From assembly GCF_001613405.1 (NCBI RefSeq), contig NZ_BDCH01000017.1, positions 124,001 through 188,000 of the forward strand: a stretch of 64,000 nt of DNA. The letters are read 5' to 3'. The translations under genes were made by a program, and so were the position numbers. How positions within the stretch are numbered: position 1 is the stretch's first letter; each line of letters starts with the position of its first letter. Positions 1 to 8,454 of this stretch are shown here, piece after piece. Under the pieces are notes generated by a model that did not search any database, had not been told where the DNA came from, and saw only the letters and a list, made by a program, of their open reading frames with translations. The stretch comes from Nocardia crassostreae (GTDB lineage: Bacteria; Actinomycetota; Actinomycetes; Mycobacteriales; Mycobacteriaceae).

Positions 1-834
1 CTGACCCTGCTGCCGAAGATCGTCGAGCTCACCACGGGCCTGGACTTCCAGGAGTTCGTCCAGCGAGAGTTGATGGGTCCCTTGGGAATCGACCGCGACC
101 AATGGATCTGGTTGCGCGATCGCAGCGGGAATACCGCGGTCAACGGCGGCCTGGCCATGCGGCCCGGCGATCTGGCGCGCATCGGGCACCTGCTGCTGCG
201 CGAAGGGCGCTACGGCGACCGGCAGCTCATCGACGCCGACTACGTGCGGCAGGCCGTGCAACCCACCGCCGCCAACGGCGGGTACGGCTTCCTGATCTGG
301 CTCAATGCGGGCGATACCTACCGCGGCGTCAATTCCCCTGTTCCCCAGCACTATTCACACGGTGTCTTCCCTGGTTCGCCCCGCGATATGTACGCCTTCT
401 CCGGCGCGCTGGGGCAGTTCGTCGCGGTCGTGCCGAGCCGCGATCTGGTGATCGTGCGGCTCGGCATCCCCACCCGCATGGAACCGGGCAATCTCACCGG
501 CCTGCTCACCGGCACCTCCAACCCGGACAACAAGGAGTACTTCCGCCGCATGAACGCCGCGGTCGACGATGTGCCCGACGAACCGTACGTGGACCCGTAC
601 GCCATTCACGACCCGGCGGTCCCGCTGGCCCGCAACCTCGAGGACCTGGCCCGGCTCGCCGATCCGGTGAACTTCGCCTCGATCCTGCTCGGTGTCGGCC
701 CCTACGCCGCATCGAACTGCAACATCCTGTGGTGCAACGGGAAAGCGTTGCCCGAGGACGTCTTCCGCCTGCTGCTCGATATCGCGGCCCAGGTCGGCCC
801 GGCGGCGCAGGCGCTCGGCGACACCCCGCGATAG
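1..834 (+). CDS. Serine hydrolase, beta-lactamase (class C/DD-peptidase) family, C-terminal part
   Basis: The reading frame is open from base 1, so the 5' end, including the expected SxxK nucleophile, lies before the window. About 277 residues are visible. The segment 'NGGLAMRPGDLARIGHLLL' is the hallmark region of the beta-lactamase-related (PF00144) fold, and near residue 135 of the visible part 'FSGALGQF' followed by 'VPSRDLVIVRLG' corresponds to the KTG/HxG strand of the family. The KTG triad itself is not recognisable. Such proteins are usually secreted or membrane-bound esterases, peptidases or amidases. The substrate cannot be told. It converges on the AraC regulator with a 3-bp gap. 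The TAG stop ends at 834. Confidence 0.8.
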   Translation: MTLLPKIVELTTGLDFQEFVQRELMGPLGIDRDQWIWLRDRSGNTAVNGGLAMRPGDLARIGHLLLREGRYGDRQLIDADYVRQAVQPTAANGGYGFLIWLNAGDTYRGVNSPVPQHYSHGVFPGSPRDMYAFSGALGQFVAVVPSRDLVIVRLGIPTRMEPGNLTGLLTGTSNPDNKEYFRRMNAAVDDVPDEPYVDPYAIHDPAVPLARNLEDLARLADPVNFASILLGVGPYAASNCNILWCNGKALPEDVFRLLLDIAAQVGPAAQALGDTPR

Positions 835-837
835 CGG

Positions 838-1869
838 TCAGTCCCGGAGCCGGGCCGCAGCGGGATGGCGGCGGAATTCCTGTGGCGGGCAGGAATTCCA
901 GCGCCGGAAGGCCCGGATGAAGGAGGCGGCGTCGGCATAGCCGAGCCGCACCGCGACCTGTTCTGTGGTCATATCGGTATGGGTGAGCAGTTCCTCGCCC
1001 AGCACGCGCCGCACCTCGTCACCGAGGGCGCGGAAGGAGGTCCCCTCCGCGCTGAGGCGGCGCGCCAGGGTACGGGGGCTGACGCAGAGCGCGGCGGCCA
1101 CCGCCACCTGATCGGGCAGCACGGCCGGATTGCGGGCCAGTAGATTCCGCACCGCGCCCGCCATTCCGGTCCGGGCCCGACGGCGGTCCAGCAACTCGCG
1201 GCACAGCTGTTCACAGGTGCTGCGGGCCCACTCGTTGGCCTGTGGCAGCGGCAGATCCAGATAGCCGCTGTGGAAACCGATGGCGTCCTCCGCGGCCTCG
1301 AAAACCGGTTCCACGCCGAAGACCTCGCGATACCGCGCGGTATCGGCGGGCGCCGGATGACGGAAGGTCACCACCTCGGCGGGCACCCCGGCCGCGAACA
1401 GCTCCCGGCCGATGGTCTGAATGCCGGACATGATCCGCTCGGCGAGGAACGGGTGCACATCGGGCGGCACCTCGGCGCCGTCGAAGACCAGGCGGCTGCG
1501 CTCGGGGCCCTCCACGAAGTTCAGCTGGCCGAAAACGAACGCCAGATCCAGATACCGCAGGGCCACCTCGATGACCTGGCGCAGGCTGCCGCTGGACAGC
1601 AGCGCCAGACCCCAGGGCCCGTACAACGAGATGTGGTAGCGCGCGCCCGCCGCCACGCCCAGACCGGGCTCGGCGCCGAAGCGGCGCAGCACCGTCCGCA
1701 CCACCACCAGCTCCTCGCGCGCGGTGACCTCGGCATTCGGATCCAGCACCGATTCGGGGGTGAGCCGGGTCCCGGCCAGGGCCTCCGATACGGGCATGCC
1801 GCGCTCGGCGGCGAGTTGCGTCATGACGTGGACGCTGGAGGTATTGCGAACCAGATCCCAGTCGAACAT
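838..1869 (-). CDS. AraC family transcriptional regulator (Arabinose_bd-type N-terminus)
   Basis: A 343-residue protein starting 'MFDWDLVRNTSS'. The first ~190 residues match the long N-terminal domain typical of the OruR/ArgR-like AraC branch. The last ~90 residues hold two helix-turn-helix units ('VAAALCVSPRTLARRL' and 'EQVAVRLGYADAASFIRAF') that bind DNA. The frame stays open upstream to 2022, but those 51 residues are low-complexity, and a length near 340 is usual for the family, so the internal ATG at 1869 was chosen. Regulators of this branch often control neighbouring lipid, steroid or hydrolase genes. The divergent gene at 2141 and the convergent hydrolase are the nearest candidates, by inference only. 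Confidence 0.85.
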   Translation of the reverse strand: MFDWDLVRNTSSVHVMTQLAAERGMPVSEALAGTRLTPESVLDPNAEVTAREELVVVRTVLRRFGAEPGLGVAAGARYHISLYGPWGLALLSSGSLRQVIEVALRYLDLAFVFGQLNFVEGPERSRLVFDGAEVPPDVHPFLAERIMSGIQTIGRELFAAGVPAEVVTFRHPAPADTARYREVFGVEPVFEAAEDAIGFHSGYLDLPLPQANEWARSTCEQLCRELLDRRRARTGMAGAVRNLLARNPAVLPDQVAVAAALCVSPRTLARRLSAEGTSFRALGDEVRRVLGEELLTHTDMTTEQVAVRLGYADAASFIRAFRRWNSCPPQEFRRHPAAARLRD

Positions 1870-2140
1870 TCCCACATGGTCCCCGCCGCGACCAGCACGG
1901 ACAACGACCGCCACGAGCGCATGTCGCGCGGCCGGATCCGCCAACAGATTTGCACCTTCCGCCACCGGCCGCACAGCGCCCGCCGTCCCGGGGCCGACCG
2001 GCAATCCAGTGATCCAGGCCACATAGCTGGCGATGCTTTTCCGCTATTAGCCTTCTGATGCGCTCAGGTTCGCACCAGCTGGAAGAACACCCGCCATATC
2101 CAACCCACACCGGCACGAGTCTCCAGAAAGGTGGCTCTCC

Positions 2141-2662
2141 ATGTTCGCTTCCAGTAAATCCGCCCTCGCGGCCGTCACCCTTGCCGTCGCCGCCGTCGCG
2201 GCTCCCCTCGCTACCGCGACTCAGGCCGCGGCCAAACCCATTTCGGGCAGTTGCGGCGGCGGGAACATCGCCTTCCGCAGCAGCCCGATCGGACTGGCCG
2301 CGGCGCCCGCCACCGCGACCTTCACCGGCGATCTGACCGGCTGCCAGGGCACTCCGGCTCCCACGGGCACGTTCAGCGGCACCTTCGCAGGCAATGGCAA
2401 TTGTTTCGACATCAATGGCCAGATCGACGGGGTCGTCAATTGGTCCGACGGCAGGGTCAGCAGAGTGTCCGGCCCGTGGGACGTCCCGGGCGGTATGGGC
2501 GCTCCGAAGACCAATACCGTGACCATTACCGACGGTCCCGGCGCGGGCCAGCGAATGTCGGTCTCCCAGGGGCCGATCGACGGGGGTTCCCAAGTCGGGC
2601 CCTGTCTGACCGACAATGTCCGGGACGCGGGCCTCACCATCACGAATGTTCAATTCAGCTGA
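2141..2662 (+). CDS. Secreted hypothetical protein
   Basis: A 173-residue protein with a clear Sec signal peptide: Lys near residue 7, a hydrophobic Ala/Val core at residues 8-23, and likely cleavage near 'ATQAAA'. The mature part is small, Gly/Thr-rich and probably beta-stranded, with four cysteines ('SGSCGGG', 'TGCQG', 'NCFDI', 'GPCLTD') that could form two disulfides. I do not recognise a named family; similar secreted proteins of unknown role are common in Nocardia and Rhodococcus. An AGAAAGG ribosome-binding site lies about 9 bases upstream of the ATG, which fixes the start. A 16-bp hairpin follows the stop, so it is probably a single-gene transcript. Confidence 0.8.
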   Translation: MFASSKSALAAVTLAVAAVAAPLATATQAAAKPISGSCGGGNIAFRSSPIGLAAAPATATFTGDLTGCQGTPAPTGTFSGTFAGNGNCFDINGQIDGVVNWSDGRVSRVSGPWDVPGGMGAPKTNTVTITDGPGAGQRMSVSQGPIDGGSQVGPCLTDNVRDAGLTITNVQFS

Positions 2663-2676
2663 GCGGCGATGCCTTC

Positions 2677-2714
2677 GGCGTGCGGCCCCCGGATTCTCCC
2701 GGGGGCCGCACGCC
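2677..2714 (+). terminator. Hairpin terminator after the secreted protein gene
   Basis: A perfect 16-bp inverted repeat (GGCGTGCGGCCCCCGG with its complement) has a 6-base loop ATTCTC and starts 15 bases after the stop codon at 2662. There is no T-run, as is common for actinobacterial terminators. Confidence 0.75.
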
Positions 2715-2805
2715 GTGAGCGGAGCAGCCGAGCTGTAATCGGAAATTTCCCGGCAAACAAACAGCCGTTCACGAGGACATTCGATGCGCTCGAGTACCGT
2801 GACTT

Positions 2806-4463
2806 ATGGAGTTGTCACGCCGCCAGTTGTTACGTTTCGGCGCGGCCGGATCGGCCGCGGTGCTGGTCGGCGCCTCCGCGGCCAGCAGCATCAGATTTCC
2901 CGCACCGCGGTTCCCGGGCGATGATCCGTTCACATTGGGTGTGGCCTCGGGTGATCCGACGCCCGACGGCATGGTGCTGTGGACTCGGCTCGCGCCGGAT
3001 CCGCTGGCTCCCGACGGGCACGGCGGCATGGCCAACGCACCGGTCACACCGTCGACTACGAAGTCGCCCACGACGAGAACTTCAGCCGGATCGTGGCGCG
3101 CGGCAGCGCGGTTGCCACCCGGGAACTGGGGCACAGCGTGCATCCGGAAATCAACGGTCTGGATCCGGATCGGTGGTATTTCTACCGGTTCCGCGCGGGC
3201 TCGGCCATTTCGCCGATCGGGCGGACCCGCACGGCTCCCCCGGCCGGTGCGGCCATTGCGCGCATGCGATTCGCCTTCGCATCGTGTCAGTCGTGGAGTT
3301 CGGGATATTTCACCGCCTACGACCATATGAGCCGCGAAGACCTCGATCTGGTGGTGCATCTGGGCGATTACATCTACGAGCGGTCGTGGCGGCAGGGCAG
3401 GCAGGGCGCGGACGCGCCGGATCTGCCCGGTGAGGCCGTGGATCTGCGCGGCTACCGATTGCGCTACGCGCAGGCCAAATCCGATGCGCCGTTGCGGGCC
3501 GCGCATGCCGCCTTCCCGTGGCTGGTCACCATGGACGATCACGAGGTCGACAACAACTGGGCCGGGGACAAGGGCGGGATCGGGATCGACATCTACCGGG
3601 TGCCTGCCCTGTTCCGGCGCCGCCGGGCGGCGGCCTTCCAGGCCATGTACGAGCATCAGCCGCTGCGTATCGCGCAAATGCCGTCCGGGCCGAACATGCT
3701 GCTGCACCGGCGGTATCGGTTCGGCGATCTGGCGGAGATCACCATGCTCGACACCCGCCAGTACCGCACCCGGCAGGCGTGCGGGGACGGCAGCCTGACC
3801 TCCGACTGCGATGCCCGCTTCGCCGGTGATCGCACCTTACTCGGTGCGCGACAATGAGATTGGCTGCTCGACGGCTTCGCCGACTCGCCCGCGCGCTGGC
3901 AGATCCTGGGGAACCAGGTGGCCATGACGCGCTCGGATTACGATCCGGGCGAGGAGGTGCTGCTCGGCAACGACGCCTGGGACGGATATATCGCCGACCG
4001 CAATGCCGTGCTCGGTTCGGCCGCCGCCTGCGGTGCGCGCAATCTGGTGGTCCTGACCGGCGACCGGCATCACAACTACGCCGCCGATCTGCGCCGCGAT
4101 TTCGCGGATCTGCGATCACCGGTGGTGGGTGTGGAATTCACCGGCACCTCCATAACCAGCGGCGGTGACGGCATTGATATGAACGAGACCGGGCGGAATC
4201 TGCTCGCGGCCAATCCGGATATGAAGTTCTTCAACGCGCAGCGCGGTTATGTCCGGGTCGACGTGGATCACGGCCTGTTGCACACCGATTTCCGCGTCAT
4301 GCCCTTCGTCCACCGGCCCGGCGCGCCGATCGTCACCCGCGCGGGCTATGTGGTGCAGGACGGCGTGCCGGGGGTCGTCGAGGCCTGGCGGCCCGACTAC
4401 CCGGCCGAGACTCCGCCCGGCTCCGAGACGGTCGCGGCGCCTTCCGGGGACACCCCGCGCTGA
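2806..4463 (+). pseudogene. phoD: PhoD-like alkaline phosphatase, broken by a frameshift and a stop
   Basis: Phosphodiesterase/phosphatase of the PhoD family, normally exported by Tat. The N-terminus carries the twin-arginine motif 'SRRQLLRFG' and a hydrophobic stretch. The phosphatase core follows: 'FAFASCQSW', 'HLGDYIYE', 'TMDDHEVDNNW', 'LDTRQYR' and 'LTGDRHHNY', which include the metal ligands. Two lesions break it. At 3046-3049 an ACAC reads as a 2-bp duplication; removing AC restores 'VTVDYEVAHDE'. At 3855-3857 a TGA stands where the frame continues 'DWLLDGFADSPARWQ', probably a former Trp codon. Without the 2 bp the gene is 552 codons, a normal PhoD length. As it stands, only a fragment of about 95 correct residues would be made. 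Confidence 0.85.
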
Positions 4464-4800
4464 AGAAAGGCGACGGCATTCGAGCCCGCGGGCACGGTCA
4501 TGCGAATTCGCGCGGCCGCCACGCAGTCCGAGGGCCGGTCACCCGTGCTGCCGAGCCAGATTGTGTTCGCGCTCATCGCGCACCTCCAAAGTCCTCCGGA
4601 AAAGTCGGTCATGCGGATGTTCGATTGCGGAGAGGTAACCGAGACCAACATTACCCCCGAAATCGGTGTGCGATATGCCACCGTGGCCAATTCGACACGC
4701 AACCGCCACGCCGAGGGGGTGAAGACATTGTGGCGCAACAACACTCGATATGCGAAATGCGCATTGGCCTCGGCGGGGCGGGACGCGATAACTTATACGG
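4464..4800 (+). other. Intergenic region, no supported gene
   Basis: These 337 bases follow the PhoD remnant. Short ORFs on both strands here lack G/C bias in the third position, have no family likeness and no ribosome-binding site. The last 200 bases look less GC-rich than the flanking genes, which fits a regulatory region for the gene at 4801. Confidence 0.5.
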
Positions 4801-5424
4801 GTGATGAGGGATTCCGCACCTACAACGGCAGGAGCATGGCGAGCAGCCGACGGCACGGCGGTGCCGTTCCGCGAGGCGACGGTGGCATGGGCCTTGGCGG
4901 CGCATGCCGAGCTGGCCGAAACAGCCACCGGGTACGGATATTTCGTCACGGTCAACGAACTGGCCGAGCGGGTGCAGGAATCCTCCGGCGTGCACACCGA
5001 GGCACCGACGCGCACCTGGATGGACGCCATTCTGCGCAAGGTCGCGCGCCGCTGTCACAGCGCGGGTGAACCGCCGCTGACGGCGCTGTGCGTTCGCCAG
5101 AACCACACCATCGGCGACGCCTACAAATACGTGCTCGAACTCGCCGGGCTCCCCATCCCCGACGATCTGGAACTGCACGCCGCCTACGCGCGCTGGCAGT
5201 GCTATCAGCATTACGGCGCGGCCGTGCCCGCCGACAGCGGCGTCCCGCCGCTCACCCCGAAGGTCGCGGCCAAGCGCCGGGTCACGCTGGGCACGCCCGC
5301 CCCCGAGGTCAAGCCGGAACCCGCCCGCGCGCCGGTGTGCGCGGACTGCTTCACCCAGCTGCCCGCCAACGGGATCTGCTTCACCCAGCTGCCCGCCAAC
5401 GGGATCTGCTTCTACTGCGCCTGA
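4801..5424 (+). CDS. Hypothetical protein with C-terminal zinc-ribbon
   Basis: A 207-residue protein that I cannot assign to a named family. Residues ~20-150 look like a compact helical domain ('ATVAWALAAHAELAETA', 'TWMDAILRKVARR'). The tail has paired cysteines 'VCADC' and 'ICFYC', as in a treble-clef or zinc-ribbon. The segment between them is duplicated: 'CFTQLPANGI' occurs twice because of a 30-bp exact tandem repeat, which adds an extra Cys in the middle. The start is uncertain: GTG 4801, ATG 4804 or a later GTG are possible and none has a strong ribosome-binding site. It probably forms its own transcription unit, and convergence with the small membrane gene at 5434 closes it. Confidence 0.7.
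   Translation: MMRDSAPTTAGAWRAADGTAVPFREATVAWALAAHAELAETATGYGYFVTVNELAERVQESSGVHTEAPTRTWMDAILRKVARRCHSAGEPPLTALCVRQNHTIGDAYKYVLELAGLPIPDDLELHAAYARWQCYQHYGAAVPADSGVPPLTPKVAAKRRVTLGTPAPEVKPEPARAPVCADCFTQLPANGICFTQLPANGICFYCA
5346..5405 (+). repeat. Exact 30-bp tandem duplication inside a coding region
   Basis: The 30-base unit beginning CTGCTTCACCC at 5346 is repeated without change from 5376 and starts a third time at 5406 for seven bases. It is in frame and duplicates ten residues between the cysteine pairs of the zinc-ribbon, so the protein stays open. Perfect identity suggests a recent slippage event. Confidence 0.9.
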
Positions 5425-5433
5425 TCGGCCCGT

Positions 5434-5634
5434 TCACGAATAGTCGCGGAAGGTCATGACGAAACCGACCGCGGCAATGACGAACAGCGCGATGTAGGCG
5501 ATGACCTGTAGGACCGGGCTCGGCCAGTCGCGCACCCAGAGTCCGGTGAGCATGGCCGCGAGAATCATGACCACGCCGTAGAACGGTGTCCGCCGCGGGT
5601 GGCGGCCCAGCCGTTTCGGATGGCTGCCCATCAC
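5434..5634 (-). CDS. Small membrane protein
   Basis: A 66-residue protein with two predicted membrane spans: about residues 18-33 ('FYGVVMILAAMLTGLWV') and 39-60 ('SPVLQVIAYIALFVIAAVGF'), preceded by a basic N-terminus rich in Arg and Lys. Small two-span proteins of this type are common and uncharacterised in Nocardia. Tandem GTG and ATG starts are preceded by AGGAG very close to the ATG at 5631, so the exact start is unsure. It lies between a convergent gene and the divergent antiporter gene. Confidence 0.65.
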   Translation of the reverse strand: MMGSHPKRLGRHPRRTPFYGVVMILAAMLTGLWVRDWPSPVLQVIAYIALFVIAAVGFVMTFRDYS

Positions 5635-5731
5635 TCCTGGATACGCCTGTCATACCGCGAATGTCTGGCTACTCCGTCACACCGTCGTGTCACACCCGCG
5701 GCCTCCCCTCGGGGCGTGTCACCATTGCGGA

Positions 5732-5852
5732 GTGATTCCGGCGGTCGATGCCCTGTTCACGGCCGCCTCGGCAACGGCCGAATCCGGTTCTTCGGCGATT
5801 GTGTCGCTGTTCTGGATCGCAGCGGTAGCGGCCATTTCCCCCATCGCTCCGA
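5732..5852 (+). other. Out-of-frame N-terminal segment of the antiporter gene
   Basis: Frame 2 from a GTG at 5732 encodes 'VSLFWIAAVAAISPIAP', the kind of first membrane helix seen at the start of Kef-type antiporters. It runs straight into the frame-3 antiporter at 5853. The shift lies near 5847-5853 (bases CCGATTGCTGCGC); removing one base would join the two as 'ISPIAPLLRGFVPDVV'. If so, the full gene would be 418 codons. Confidence 0.6.
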
Positions 5853-6986
5853 TTGCTGCGCGGGTTCGTTCCCGATGTGGTGATCCTGCTGGTAGCGGGC
5901 ATGGTGCTCGGACCGTTCGTGCTGGGCTGGGCCGGATCCGGTGGCGGCGTCGATCTGCTCAGCGAGCTCGGGCTCGGGATGCTCTTCCTGCTGGCCGGAT
6001 ACGAACTGGATCCGCGGTTGCTGCGCGCCAGGTCCGGACGGGTGGCGTGGGCGACCTGGCTGGTATGCCTGGCGCTGGCGCTGGGCATCGTGCACTTCGC
6101 CGCCCGGGATTCGAGTTTCACCGCGCAGCTCGCGGTGGCCATCGCCCTCACCTCGACGGCGCTGGGCACCCTGCTGCCGATCGTGAAACAGGATGGGGTG
6201 CTGGACAAGCCGCTGGGGCGCGCGGTGCTCGCGCACGGTGCCGTCGGTGAGCTCGCGCCCATCGTGGCCATGTCGGTGCTGCTGACCAGCCGCAGTCCCG
6301 GCGCGGCGATCGTGGTGCTGGCATTGTTCGCCGTCGCCGCGGGATTCATCGCGCTGGTGCCGCGGCATCTGCTGGGCCGGATACATGGTCTGCCGCGGCT
6401 GCTCGATGAACTCAGCGGTGGCACAACACAATTGCCGGTACGCGTGGTGTTCCTGTTGCTGCTGGTGCTGATGGCCATCGCCGGTGTATTCGATCTGGAT
6501 GTGGTGCTGGGCGCGTTCGCCGCGGGCCTGATCCTGCGCAGCCTGGTCGACGAGGAGCTTCCGGAAATCGAGAAATCCCTGGAGACAATTGGTTTCGGGG
6601 TGCTCATCCCGATCTTCTTCGTGGTCTCCGGCATGGGCATCGATCCGGCGGCGGTGGCGCACGAGCCGCTGCGATGGGTGTCCTTCGTACTCGCCATCGC
6701 CCTGGCTCGCGGTTTGCCGGTGTGGCTCAGCGAGCGGTTCGTGCCGCACGGCGCGAATCTGGCGCGGGGCCGCGAACGCGCGCAGCTCGCGCTGTACGCG
6801 GCGACCGGTCTGCCGATCATCGTGGCCATCACCCAGGTCGCCACCGACGCCGGACTGATGAGTCAGTCCATGGCCTCGACGCTGGTGGCCGCCGGGGCGA
6901 CCACCGTTCTGCTGTTCCCCTTGCTGGCCAAGGCCATCGGGGCCACCGCGCCGCGGCCCGGACCGCCCGCGGACGAGACCCGCTGA
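5853..6986 (+). CDS. Kef-type cation:proton antiporter (CPA2 family), N-terminus probably frameshifted
   Basis: A 377-residue polytopic membrane protein of the Na+/H+ exchanger family (PF00999), exchanging Na+ or K+ for protons at the cytoplasmic membrane. About ten hydrophobic helices are visible. Family signatures are 'ELGLGMLFLLAGYELDP' in the early part and 'VLGAFAAGLILRSL' followed by 'IFFVVSGMGIDP' in the second half. There is no cytoplasmic TrkA-N/RCK domain, so it is the short form. The only in-frame start is TTG 5853, which leaves no first helix; that helix appears just upstream in another frame. The protein is thus either made from TTG in a shortened form or inactivated by a 1-bp indel. 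Confidence 0.8.
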   Translation: MLRGFVPDVVILLVAGMVLGPFVLGWAGSGGGVDLLSELGLGMLFLLAGYELDPRLLRARSGRVAWATWLVCLALALGIVHFAARDSSFTAQLAVAIALTSTALGTLLPIVKQDGVLDKPLGRAVLAHGAVGELAPIVAMSVLLTSRSPGAAIVVLALFAVAAGFIALVPRHLLGRIHGLPRLLDELSGGTTQLPVRVVFLLLLVLMAIAGVFDLDVVLGAFAAGLILRSLVDEELPEIEKSLETIGFGVLIPIFFVVSGMGIDPAAVAHEPLRWVSFVLAIALARGLPVWLSERFVPHGANLARGRERAQLALYAATGLPIIVAITQVATDAGLMSQSMASTLVAAGATTVLLFPLLAKAIGATAPRPGPPADETR

Positions 6987-6988
6987 GG

Positions 6989-8370
6989 TCAGCGCATCGG
7001 CACCCGCACATCCGCGCCGCCCTCGGGCGTGACGCGGGTGCGGACCTTCACCAGCGCGGGCGCGGGCACGAATCCGCCCGCGAACAGCGCCTCGCCCTGC
7101 CGGAACCACGGTGAGCGCTCCAGCAGCGCGGCCGGTGCGTAGCCGAAATAGGTGCCGAGCTCGTCCAGGTCCACCGGCGAGGTCATCTTCATGAGCGCCA
7201 GATTGTCGCACTGCGAGATGATTCCGGGGTGCACCTTGGCGGGCCGCTGCGTGGACAGCAGCAGCCACAGCCCGAATTTCCGCCCCTCCGCGGCGATCTG
7301 GATGAGCCGCTCGCGCACCGCCACCGCGATCGGCGAATCCAGCCGCGGTGAGGCCAGATTGTGCGCCTCGTCGATGACCAGCAGCACCGGGCGGCGTTCC
7401 TCGCGCCGCTCCCAGAGCTCGTCCAGCAGTGCCAGCGCGATCACGAGATGCTGTTCGGCCGTGGCGAATCCGCCCAGATCCAGCACGGTGGCATCGGGCC
7501 GCTCGGCCACCACGTCGGTGACCGCGATATCGCGCTGCGCCCACACCTCCCAGTTCTGCAGCCCCAGATTCTCCACCCGCAGGGCGAGCCGTCGCTGCGC
7601 CGGGGATTCGGCGGCCCGCAGGCGCGGCACCACATCGTCGAGCTCACCGGCGGCCATGAGCGGAGCCAGACGCAGGAGTTCGTTGAATTCCTCGCGATCG
7701 GCGATGGGATCGATGCGCAGAATCGCGGCCTTGGACGCGAGCGGCATATCCATGAATCGGGCGGCCAACCGCGTACCCGGTTTGCCATTGGGCCGCAGCA
7801 CCCGGATATCGCGCTCCCGCAAGGCCGCCGCCGTCGGCCCGTCCGCATCCGGATTCAGTTCGCCGAGCCGGACGAAATCGGAATTCGGATCCAGGATCAC
7901 CACCGGCAGCGCGGTGTGCGCGATCAACTGCTCGAGCAGTACGCCCAGCGCATAGGTCTTCCCCGACCCGCTCTGCCCGCACCAGAAGGTGTGCCGGTTG
8001 AACCGCTTGGGCAGCAGCCGCGCAGGCCCGCCCGGCGCGGTGAGGTTCACGCCCACACCTCGAGCATGGCGCCCGTCGTCTCGTGCAACGACGCCACGGT
8101 CTTGGCATCGGCCGGTTCGAGGGTCGCCCGCTCGAAGGCGTGGCTGCGGCGGGTGTCTATACCGTCCTCGGTCAGCTCTCCGATGAGCCGCCCGCGCAGC
8201 CGCACCGGCGGGGTCTCCGACCGCTCCTCGATCAGCGCCAGCTGCCGCCACCCCTCGTCCACCAGAACGACGAGTGATCCAGCAATGAATGCGCTACCCG
8301 CAGCGTTCGAGACCACGAACGAGCGACCGTCATCAGAACGAGCCGATACACCGGCGGATTCGATAGCCAT
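6989..8370 (-). pseudogene. HerA/DUF87-type ATP-binding protein, frameshifted
   Basis: ATPase of the HerA/FtsK-like P-loop group, which pump or remodel DNA or act as defence-linked translocases. The N-terminal ~105 residues (start ATG 8370, 'MAIESAGVSARSDD') form a HAS-barrel-like domain. In the next frame come Walker A 'CGQSGSGKTYAL', Walker B 'LLVIDEAHN', an arginine-containing 'LLSTQRPAKVHP' and a C-terminal 'SPWFRQGEALFAGGF'. The two parts meet at 8055-8058, where top-strand ACAC looks like a 2-bp duplication; deleting AC gives 'MLEVGVNLTAPGG' and an intact 460-codon gene. The C-terminal ATPase part alone might be made from an internal start. The partner nuclease NurA is not nearby. Confidence 0.75.
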
Positions 8371-8454
8371 TCTTCGATAGTGCCACCGGGTCGAGGGTCG
8401 GCTCGAAATTCCCGAGTGCATAGATAGGAAACTGCTGGCAACAGTCCGGCGGCA

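Noticed and set aside
1871..2022. Extension of the AraC gene to an upstream start at 2022
   Set aside because: The extra 51 residues are low-complexity and the family length fits the ATG at 1869.
2809..4463. Two separate genes in the phoD region
   Set aside because: The pieces are consecutive parts of one PhoD fold; correction of 2 bp and one codon restores a single normal-length protein.
5757..7544. A 595-residue minus-strand frame overlapping the antiporter
   Set aside because: It is a shadow of the antiporter and of the HerA-like ATPase frame; composition is Arg/Gly/Gln-rich without domains.
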